Of a stretch of DNA of 64,000 nt, positions 1 through 8,800 are shown piece by piece. The notes beneath the pieces are model-generated. The model did no database searches. It had not been told where the DNA came from and saw only the letters and a program-made list of their open reading frames with translations. The translations under genes were made by a program, and so were the position numbers. Numbering within the stretch: position 1 is the stretch's first letter; each line of letters starts with the position of its first letter. This stretch comes from Thraustochytrium sp. TN22 (taxonomy: Eukaryota > Sar > Bigyra > Thraustochytrida > Thraustochytriidae). The DNA is taken from NCBI GenBank assembly GCA_013306675.1, contig JABLUY010000196.1, forward strand, positions 1-64,000, in the 5' to 3' direction.

Positions 1-756
1 ACTCCAAAAGGTCCACACAAACGCCTACTACGAATACCACTGACTCGGTGTTAAAGCATACGAAGCACGCCTTGGCCGCCCTTGGCCTGCGAAGGACAAC
101 GCTCTCCGTGGCTTGGACTTGACGCAAACCAACAGCGTCAAGGGCTCGGGGCAGCGGCGCTTCGAAGCATGGCTCAGAGCGCAAATCGCTTTGCCGCGAT
201 CGCAAGACATGACAATTCACCTTCCGGTTCACCGTTCAGCAGCGATGTTGTCTTGCTTTTGCTTGGCATTTGCGATCTTCGATCTTGGAGTTTGCCCGTC
301 CGAGGGGAAGTCTGCAGGCTCAACCTCACCCCAAAGTGATCATGAAGCTGACTTGGAGGACATTCCGGGTTGTAGGCGTAGGCCTAGAGGACAAGCAAGA
401 GCTGCTCACTCGACGGTTGCTCACTGCTGGGTCCTCCCAAGGAAGTCCTTCTGCCGAAGTGCGTGTATCGCTCGGTCCACAAACGGCCTCAAAAGCACTC
501 GAGGTGGCCCTGGGGCGGCGGAGGCCGCGGTCGCGCGGCCTGGTGACTGATGCACGGAGATCGAGCGTGGTCTGCTCTAACAGTGAGGCCGCGCCGCGGT
601 CTGCGCAACGCTCCGTCCCGTTGAACTTCTCTTTGTCTCTCTCTCTGCCCGAGTCGTCAAGCGGTGCAATGGAGAATTTGAGGCCGAGGCGGGGAGCGCC
701 TAGAAGCGCGACGCAATCTCGCTCGTCTTGGCGTGCTCGCCTGCGCAAGCGTCGCG
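1..756. other. Left-edge region without a recognisable gene
   Basis: Open frames here are short, overlap on both strands and show no domain. The last part is presumably the promoter and 5' leader of the RNF32-like gene. The longest frame running through the region simply reads into the RNF32-like gene in another phase. Nothing else was seen. Confidence 0.5.
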
Positions 757-1835
757 ATGCAGCCGCGGCGGCCGGCACCTCGTACGTCGGCCGGTCGCAC
801 GGGGCTGAACGCGGCGGCGCTGCAGGACCACTTCGCCCGGGCGCTCAAGCTGGACGTGCAGCTGCACAAGCAGAAGCCACGGCGCCGGCGCGAGGCTGCG
901 GTCACCGAGGAGGAGCGCAGGCAGCGAGCCCAAGCGCAGGCGCAGACGCAGACGCAGGCGCAGGCGCAGACACATTCAGGGTCGCAACCGCAGCCGGAGG
1001 AAGCATGGACGTGCGAGAGATGCACATTCTACAACGCGGACGGGGCCGCGCTTTGCGGGACGTGCGCGAGCTCGCGGAGGGCGCAGCTTCGGCAAATCGC
1101 GCGCAACAGCAAAGACCAGCGCACGCTCGCGCAGCGGCTCGGGCTCATGGCTGGCCCGCCCGCGAAGCTGTCCAAGGTGGAGTGGCGCGAGCTCGAAAAG
1201 TCCTCGGAGGCGCGCAAGGACTCCTTCGAGCCGTGTGCCATTTGCCAGGAGAACTTTGGCGCCGGCGAGCAGCTCCTGCTGAGCTGCTCGCACGTCTTTC
1301 ACAAGGCTTGCCTGGAGAGCTTCGAGCGATTCGTGCGCAGCAAAGACCGCTGCTGTCCTCTGTGCCGCAAGGCTAACTACGAGAAGCGCGAGGTCAAGCT
1401 CGGGCTCAAGGCGCATCGGCAGCGCTCCGCGACCATGATCCAGACCGCCTTCAGGGGCTATGTCGCGCGACGAGGCTTCCGGACCATGCTCTCGGCGCTC
1501 TACGCCTCGGGCGGCGGCTCGGAGAATCGGCGCCGCAAGTTCTTCGCGCGCAAGCTCGAGTCCGTCTCGGGTCGCCTCGAACGCGCGGTCCGCGCGCAGG
1601 AGGACTCCATCGACCGTCTCTTCGCAGAGCTAGACAGCTCCGTTTCGGCCTCGCGGCGCGTTTTGGGTGCGCCTGGTGAGTCGCTTCCACAGCGTATCGA
1701 TGCGGCGCAGTGGGAAGTCATTCTTGGCCAGCTTCGCGCCCGCGAGAACGACGAGTGCGAGTGCGCCATCTGCATGTGCCCCATCGACTTGTGTCGAGCG
1801 TCGTTGCAGCTCGGCCCCGAGGACGAGGAGGATGG

Positions 1836-1869
<34 letters not shown>

Positions 1870-2058
1870 GAGGCGGACAAGCGCGCGGCCTGCCTCCTCA
1901 GCTGTTCGCACTGTTTTCATCAATCTTGTATTGACGCCTTCGAGCGCTTCAGCCTCGAACGCGCCGTCTCGTGTCCGATGTGCCGCGCCCACTATGCAGG
2001 CAAGGCCAAGCTTTCACTGGCAGTCACAGGCGAGTCATCGTGGAAGAGAGAAATGTAG
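757..2058 (+). CDS. RNF32: RNF32-like protein: RanBP2-type zinc finger, two RING-H2 fingers separated by an IQ motif
   Basis: Predicted E3 ubiquitin ligase of 433 residues. A RanBP2-type zinc finger (WTCERCTFYN, then CGTC) lies near residues 83-105. A first RING-H2 (CAIC...CSHVFHKAC...CPLC) spans about 159-208. An IQ calmodulin-binding motif (MIQTAFRGYVARRGF) lies near 225-243, and a second RING-H2 (CAIC...CSHCFHQSC...CPMC) spans about 335-413. RING-IQ-RING order is the hallmark of RNF32, a protein expressed in testis in animals. The leading RanBP2 finger is not part of that plan as I know it. The second RING carries an acidic and glutamine-repeat loop between its second and third metal ligands. 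The frame is open upstream from a GTG, but 757 is the first ATG. The gene ends 43 bp from the convergent CFAP221 gene. Confidence 0.8.
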
Positions 2059-2101
2059 TTCACATGTTCCGTGGTTACTTAGGACCCCGCTACGTTTACA
2101 A

Positions 2102-5100
2102 TTAGCGTAGGCTGTTGACGTTAAATCGTAGCAGAGGGTCGCGAATGGCTTCCTTGCAGTGCTCCAAGCGCATCTCGAGGCGCAAAAAGCGCTCCCGCCG
2201 CGATGCATCCACCTCGGCCTCGAGAAGGGACCGATGGTACGCCGGGTCCGCGAAGCGGGGCTCTGCACCGTCCTCCGGCGTCGGCGCCACCTCCACACCG
2301 AGGTCGGCGAAGAAGGCACTTTCGACGTTTTCAAAGGCGAGCTGGGCGCGCGAGACGGAAGCGGAGACCTCCGCCTCCGGCAGGCCCTCGCGCGCCCGGA
2401 GCTCCTCATCATCCTCATCCTCATCGTCGCTGAGCTGGTCCTGGTCTCGGGCGCCCGCCAGGAGGTCGTCCGGGCTTGCCCAGAGGCGTGCCTCGCCCGC
2501 GAGCGCGGTCCGTGTCGGCCGAAAGCGGTCCGAGATGGTTGGCTCGATGGCGAGCGCGAGCGCGCTGGAGATGCCCGCGGTCCACGCCTCGCTGGCGGCG
2601 CGCGTCTGCGGCGGGCCGAGCTGCACGGGCCGCGGGCGCAGCGCAAAATCGTTGTCCGCCTCGGTGAGGCCCGAGGGTGCCTCAAAGACTCGCAGCTGGC
2701 GCTGAGGCAGCAGGAGCTCCAGCGCTGGCGCGCCACGCGGCGTACGCCACGCCGCCGGCATTTCGGCACGCAGCAAGGCCTCCGGCACGACCTCGCCCGG
2801 GTCCTTCCAGCAGGACTCCTCCGCAGCGCCGTGCCGTAGCACCTTGTCGTCGCAGCGCGGCAGGTACTGCGTCAGCTGCGGGTAGGGGAAGCGCTCGTAG
2901 CCGCACAGCTTGGCCTCCTCCGGTGCGCGCAGCTTGAAGTAGCCCAGGTCCTGGAAGCCCTGGACCGGGGCCGTGCGAACCGGCTTGGCGTCAAAGACCG
3001 TCGAGTCATTGAAGAGCGGGAAGGACACCAGGTGCAGCTCCGCCGCGTCTCGAAGCGCCGCCGCCATGATCTCCGAGGTCCCGGGCGGCTCGTCCGTGAA
3101 GGCGGCGGCCATCTCGTCGTCCGGGTCCACGTTCCGGTGTAGAGCCGCGCCGTCCGAGCCATCTGCTGCTGCTGCTGCTGCTGCCGACGCCGAGGACTCG
3201 AGTGATGCCTGGCTCCCGAGCGGCGTCACGGTCGCGGGCGGCAAGCTCGCTTGGCTGTCTGAGAGCTGCGCTAGCACGGCGTTGGTACCTAGGCGCTTCA
3301 CCAGGTTGGCCGGCTTCTTCATGATCTCGCGGCGGTGCCGCTTCCACGAAGGCTCCTGCTCCGCCGTCTTGTCGGGCTTGCTCGGCACCGACAGCTTGGC
3401 GCGGATATGGTCCTCCTCGACAAGCGCGCGCACGGCACTGCGCGTGCGCGCCGACCCGAGGCGCTTCCAGATGGCAGCCAGGCGCCGCTGCGCACGCTTG
3501 CGCACAAGAATCTTGCCGATGATGCGGATGAAGCGAACTGTGACAGCCTGACGCCGACGCCAGTCATCGTTCACGAAGGGGTCGAAGGTGGGCTCGTCCA
3601 ACTCGTGCTTCTGCTCGGCTTCGACGTTCCCAGGCGTAGACGGCGCGGGCGGCGCGGGCGCGGGCGCGGGCGCCGCCACGCGTACAGGCGGCACGCTGCC
3701 GGGTCCCAAGCAGCGCGTGCCAAAGGCTAGGCGCTCCTCCGCCCGCCTGGCTAGCGCCGCCGCGCGCGCCCGGCGCTCGCGGTCCTCGAGGATGGTCTCA
3801 ATGTCGAGATTTTCGAGGCGCTGCTCCCCAATGCAAACAGCCTGGCTGGCGAACTCGCGAGACTTCTCCTCATCCTCGATCTCAACCACCTGCTGCAAAA
3901 AGACCATCTCCTTGACTTGCGCCGTCGTGGACGGGTCGTCGGCACGCATGTCGTCGTTCATGATGCGCTGCGCCGGCTGCAGGCCGCCCGCGCTCCCGAA
4001 CTTTTTCTGCGCCGCCTCCTTTGCGCGGCGCTCCGCGTCGCGCGCGCGGCGTTGCTTGGAGATGGCCACCTTGAGGTCCTTGGGCTTGAGCTTCCCGGGT
4101 TCCTGCGTCAGGACGAAATTCGTCGCCTGCACGCCCTCCAGGCGGCGCGGGAACTGCAGGCCCTCGATCGTCACCATCTGCTTGGCGCTCTCGCCGTCCC
4201 CGCCCGCCTCTGCGGCAGCCGCCGCGCGCTCGTCCTCCTGCTGGTTGCCGCCGTGTGCGCTCTTCTTGCGCGCGAGGCGCTCGGCGCGCAGCGCCTCGCC
4301 GCCTGGGTCGTGGTGCGCGTCGCGACGCGCGAGCGCCACGCTCGCGTCACCGTACGTTTCGAAGCGGACCTGCTTCAGCGCGCGCACCACCTCCGGGTGC
4401 TCGTCACCGAAGCGCTCGTCGAGCTCCTCGTGGTGCGCCTTCTCCTCACGGTCCGTCGCCGCAGCGCGCAGCAAGCCGGGCCGCGAGCTGCCGGTCACCG
4501 TGCAGACGATGGGCTCGAAGCCAAACTGCGCCACCTTGAGCCGGAAGGCGTACGAGCTCACCTGCAGTCGGTGCGGACGGTACTCCACCACAAGCTTGGC
4601 TTCGCCGTTCGCCGGGATGGTGCCCGCCGAGGGCTGGACGGAGAACTCCGCGTGCGGGGTGAGCTCCATCACCTCAAAGTCGAAGGAAACCGGGACCTTA
4701 CAGCGCAGCGAGAGGGTGCGCCGGTGTGTCTCCTTGAGCGCGCACGCGCCGAAGTCCAGCAACCGTGGCACGTCCACCTGATTTGCCACCGGGTATGCGT
4801 GAAGAGGGATCTCTAGCCTGGCCTCGTTAGCGAGCACGACCAGCGTGTCCTTGTACACCCTCCACTCATCCGGCCGGAAGCTGACGCGCACCACCTCGCT
4901 CAAGCCGGCAGGCAGCCGCTCGTGCGGCGCAAACGACGAAGAAAAGGCCGCCGTCTCCGGCGGGAGGACGCGGACGCGCATGTTACCTGCCGACGCATTT
5001 GTCACGCGCACCTTGAGAACATGTTCCTCGCCCACCGTGTACCCTCCAAAGTGCAGCACCGAGGGCGCGACGACCACCTCGGCCTCGTGCAGCTCGTCGT

Positions 5101-5314
5101 CCTCGCCTGCCCCGGGTGCTGCTCGCCGCCGCGAGGGTGCCTGCTTCCACTGCACCTCGCGCACGAAGTCCACCGGGCCTTTGAGCTTCGCCGGCGCGGC
5201 CGCGACCTCCCCCGCGTCCGGCTGGGCATCTTCCTCTCGCGCAGCCCCGTTGCTCGGGCGGTGGTCCTCCTCCGCCAGGTCGCCGCGCGCCTCGTCCTCG
5301 ACTCGTGCGTCCAT
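2102..5314 (-). CDS. CFAP221: Cilia- and flagella-associated protein 221 (PCDP1)
   Basis: CFAP221/PCDP1 is a calmodulin-binding protein of the C1d projection of the ciliary central pair. In animals its loss causes primary ciliary dyskinesia. The first third contains Ig-like (ASH/MSP-type) beta domains. It includes the family signature of a VRVSFRPDEWRVYKDT strand followed by EIPLHAYPV. The middle has the FDPFVNDDWRRRQ segment and a basic IQ-like helix (RIIGKILVRKRAQRRLAAI). The C-terminus is acidic and low complexity with an alanine run. The frame stays open to about 5626, but that extension is an alternating Leu-Glu/Leu-Lys/Lys-Pro repeat made by a hexamer DNA tract. I therefore place the start at the ATG reading MDARVEDE (1070 residues). 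It is divergent from the SFI1-like gene and convergent with RNF32-like. Confidence 0.82.
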   Translation of the reverse strand: MDARVEDEARGDLAEEDHRPSNGAAREEDAQPDAGEVAAAPAKLKGPVDFVREVQWKQAPSRRRAAPGAGEDDELHEAEVVVAPSVLHFGGYTVGEEHVLKVRVTNASAGNMRVRVLPPETAAFSSSFAPHERLPAGLSEVVRVSFRPDEWRVYKDTLVVLANEARLEIPLHAYPVANQVDVPRLLDFGACALKETHRRTLSLRCKVPVSFDFEVMELTPHAEFSVQPSAGTIPANGEAKLVVEYRPHRLQVSSYAFRLKVAQFGFEPIVCTVTGSSRPGLLRAAATDREEKAHHEELDERFGDEHPEVVRALKQVRFETYGDASVALARRDAHHDPGGEALRAERLARKKSAHGGNQQEDERAAAAAEAGGDGESAKQMVTIEGLQFPRRLEGVQATNFVLTQEPGKLKPKDLKVAISKQRRARDAERRAKEAAQKKFGSAGGLQPAQRIMNDDMRADDPSTTAQVKEMVFLQQVVEIEDEEKSREFASQAVCIGEQRLENLDIETILEDRERRARAAALARRAEERLAFGTRCLGPGSVPPVRVAAPAPAPAPPAPSTPGNVEAEQKHELDEPTFDPFVNDDWRRRQAVTVRFIRIIGKILVRKRAQRRLAAIWKRLGSARTRSAVRALVEEDHIRAKLSVPSKPDKTAEQEPSWKRHRREIMKKPANLVKRLGTNAVLAQLSDSQASLPPATVTPLGSQASLESSASAAAAAAADGSDGAALHRNVDPDDEMAAAFTDEPPGTSEIMAAALRDAAELHLVSFPLFNDSTVFDAKPVRTAPVQGFQDLGYFKLRAPEEAKLCGYERFPYPQLTQYLPRCDDKVLRHGAAEESCWKDPGEVVPEALLRAEMPAAWRTPRGAPALELLLPQRQLRVFEAPSGLTEADNDFALRPRPVQLGPPQTRAASEAWTAGISSALALAIEPTISDRFRPTRTALAGEARLWASPDDLLAGARDQDQLSDDEDEDDEELRAREGLPEAEVSASVSRAQLAFENVESAFFADLGVEVAPTPEDGAEPRFADPAYHRSLLEAEVDASRRERFLRLEMRLEHCKEAIRDPLLRFNVNSLR

Positions 5315-5861
5315 CTCCAACAACCAGCAGCGAAGCGACTTGGCGGACTTGTCGGCACCCAGGCCAGATTCCGCGCCCGGGCCCGGGGCGGGCTCGAGCT
5401 CGAGCCTGCGCTCGAGCACGAGCTCGGGCTTGGGCTTGGGCCTGGGCTTGGGCTTGAGCCTGAGCCTGAGCTTGAGCTTGAGCTCGAGCTCCAGCTTGAG
5501 CACGCATGGGTAGGGCCACGGCCCTCTCCGCAACGGTCTTGCGGTCTGGCCGGCCGGTCCGGCGCGAGGTCCCGGTTCGCGGTACCGTGGGTGTCCGGTG
5601 ACGCCGCACGCACACGGTGTCCCCACGCGGAACTGCGATCGGCGCGTGCCGAGGCGTGCCGAGGAGGACGCGCGAAGCCGCCGTGAAGAAGCCGCCGTGT
5701 AGCACTGTAGCCGCAGCCGAGCGACTCAGCGACTCGAACGCGTTGGTAGGTTTACTGGGTGTCTTCGAGGTCAGACATCCTGCTGGAGCTTGCTCGTCTG
5801 GCTCGCTGGCTGGCGCGCTGGCCGGCCGCCGGCGCGTGGGCAGACCTGCGCAGCGGCCAGG
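5315..5861. promoter_or_regulatory. Shared upstream region of the divergent CFAP221 and IQ/SFI1-like genes
   Basis: About 550 bp separate the two chosen start codons, and both genes belong to the ciliary or centrin world, so a bidirectional promoter is plausible. No TATA box or other core element stands out. The left half holds a hexamer repeat tract. Confidence 0.35.
5391..5503. repeat. Degenerate hexamer repeat (GAGCTC/GAGCTT/GGGCTT type)
   Basis: About 19 imperfect 6-bp units (gagctc, gagcct, gggctt, gagctt) run without interruption. On the minus strand they would encode Leu-Glu, Leu-Lys, Leu-Arg and Lys-Pro dipeptides upstream of CFAP221. The tract is more likely leader or promoter DNA than protein, but an extended N-terminus cannot be excluded. 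Confidence 0.75.
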
Positions 5862-8800
5862 ATGGACACGCGACGGCGCGCGGCGGCCGAGGCGCTGCCG
5901 GACGCGCCGCGGTCGAGCGTGCAGGTGAGCCGGAGGTCGCAGTACGACGGGCCGGCGTGGCTGGAGCGGCGCAGGTCCGGCTACAAGGGCAGCGCGTGGT
6001 TTGACCTGCCGGAGGGCAGGCGGGCGACGTCGGACCAGGACCACCGCCAGCAGCAGCAAGAGCAGGAGGAGCGGCGGGCGACAGGCGTCTCGGTACTGGG
6101 CGCCCGTGCCGCTGATCTGCGACCTGTTGCGGCCATTCTCGAGGCGCTCAAGGCCAAAGAGAAGGTACAGGCAAGGCCTGACACACGGCACGAATGCAGC
6201 ACGCCGTGCGCAGCGACGCATCGCGGGTCGAACGCAGAGGCGTATTGCTCCTGCAATGCGGCAGCGTCCGCGGCAGTGGAAGCCGCGGCCGCGGCAGCCG
6301 CAGGCCTGCAGGCGATCCGCGAGCAGGCGGAACTGGCGGCAGACGAGGCGCTGCAGGCGCGCTTGCGCGACATCGTGTTGCAGCGGGCCGAGGCGCGGCG
6401 CATGGAGCTGCGGTTCTTTGAGCGGCTGGTGAACGGCTACGATATGGACGCCACAAAATTAATCAAGTCGCCACAGTACCACCTGCCGCGCACGCTCAAG
6501 CTGATGGACGCCAAGGACGCAAGCGAGCGCGCCCAGGAGTCCGGCGTGCGGCGGAACTGGGGACGCATCAAGATTGCCTTCGACCTGCACGGCGGTGTGC
6601 TGGCGCTGCCACAGCTGCGGGACGCCATGGTGCACGGCGGTTTGACGGAGGCGCACGCCGGCCGCGCCGTCCTGCGCGCGGCCGGCCTGCTCCTTCCAGG
6701 CGAGGACCTGGTCACCTACGAAGACCTACTCGCGTATTACTTCGGTGACCAGGAAGACGCGTACGAGACGGACTCGGATGCAGAGGTCGAGATGTATGAC
6801 CCCGGCCAGGATGAGGAGGAGCCGCACCACACGCGGAAGATGTCGCGAGAAAAGAGCTTCAGCGGGCTCGGGTCCGGGCGAGACGGCAAGTTCCTGCGGC
6901 CCGGGCGCGTGCGGCGGCTGCGTATGAAGATCAAAGCGGCCGTGCAGTCCAAAGGCGTGCCGCTTATGCCGGGGGGGTCTCAGGCTGCGGTGAATGCTGA
7001 CGCCGAGGCGGACGACATCCTGGACGAGGTGGGCATCTCGGTCAAGTACCTGAAGCAGATCGACAAGGAGTGGCTCGCAGAGAAGCCGTACCGCAAGTCG
7101 AGCCTGCTGGTCCAGGGCGCGGGCGGCGCGGGCTCCCCGGGCGCAGCTTTGCCGGCGCTGGTGCAGCGCGCTCCGACGGCAAGCCCGGACTGGCTGCCGG
7201 GGCGGCGGAGCGATTCGCAGCTGCGCAGCAAGGCGTCTCTGGCGGAGGCTGTCCTGGTGGTGCGCGTGCGCGCGGCGACGTGCATTTGCGCCGTGGCGCG
7301 CGGGTGCCTGGTGCGGTGGCGTGCGCGAGCCATCTTCGAGGAGAGCATGGTGGCCAAGGCCTACCACGTGCGCGTGGTGCGGCTCGTGCGCAGGTGGTTC
7401 GCGTGGTCACGGCAGCTGCAGTTCATGAACAAGAACGTGCGCAAGGTGTTTTGTCGGTGGCGCAGCCACGTGCGGCGGCTGACCAAGTCGCGCGAGTTCT
7501 TCCGGCTCACGTTCTGGCCCTTTTACATCTGGAGGCGCTATGCGCACAGGCGCGCCGTGGCGACGCGCAAGGCGCGGCACCTGAAGCGCGTGTGGCGCAC
7601 GCTAACGATGCTGCGGCACTTTCGCGCGTGGCAGGGCCAGGTGACGCGCGCCAAGTCGGGCTTTGGACGCGCGCTCAAGCACCTGGCCCGACGCCAGGGA
7701 CGCGAGCTGCAGGTGCACTTTGAGGCGTGGCGGCGCTGGAGCGGGCAGGCGCGACGACTGAGCGCCTCGTGGGAGATGGGCGGCGAGGCTCTGCGGCGCA
7801 AGGTCCTGCACGATCGGACGCGGCGCGCATGGTGCGCGTGGAAGGTCTTCGCGCGCGTGTCGCAGCGCTCACGGCGCACGGCGCTGCGCTACTACAACGT
7901 GGTCCCGGAATGGTTTGCCAAGAAGCAGGTGCACTTTCGGCGCCAGCGCAGGCTGAGCCCGCGGTTGTACGCGACGGACAAGGAGGTGCACGTGCCTGCG
8001 TGGCCCTCCCTAGCGCTCACGCTCGGACCCCAGTGCGACGGCTTCGCGCGGCGGCACCCGCAGCTGGAGGCGGCGCTCTCGCAGTTTGATGAGGACATGC
8101 GCGAGGACACGCTGCGGCAGCGCAAGGTAATCTGCATTGAGCGGAACCGGCTGGGCGGCGGCGTGCTGCGCAACTGGCGGCTCGTTGTGGAGGCCGGCCA
8201 GAAGGACCGCTACGCATGGCACCACTACGTCCGCGGCGTGCAGCGCCGCGTCTTCGCGGCCTGGGACGCCTGCACCACGCACGCGGTGCGTCCGAAGCGG
8301 CGCCAGCAGCGAGACTCGAGCGGCTTCGGCAAGCCGGCGCCCCAACCTCGCACGACGCTCTTCATCGCGGGCTCCAAGGGCGCGCGCGGGGCGGGCGGCC
8401 GAGGCGTGGAGAACGGAGATGGGAAAATGCACGCGCGCGGGGACGAAAAGGCGACAGCGACGGAGGGCGACGACGCGGAGCGCGGGCCGTCGTCGCCAGC
8501 GGGCCAGCGGCAGCCGCGTCGGCGCGAAAGCTACGAGGAAGCGACGGCGCGGCGGCGGTCATCGCTGCGCGAGAAGCAGCGCGCGCGCATGAATTCGCTG
8601 GGCGACTTTCTGGGCGACCCGCAGGTGCGGCGGCAGAACCTGCGGCGCGCGACGACCCAGGCCGCTCAGGTGCGGCGCGATCGGCTGAGCCGCGTGGTCC
8701 AGCTGCGCGAGCACGCGACGCGGCTGGAGCTGGCGCGCGAGAACCTGGCGCTGAGCGAGTCACACGCCGCGGAGCTCTTGGAGGAGCGGCGGCAACAGCT

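Noticed and set aside
5315-5626. N-terminal extension of CFAP221 with Leu-Glu/Leu-Lys repeats
   Set aside because: The extension is translated hexamer DNA and has no ATG at its outer end; a credible ATG lies inside.
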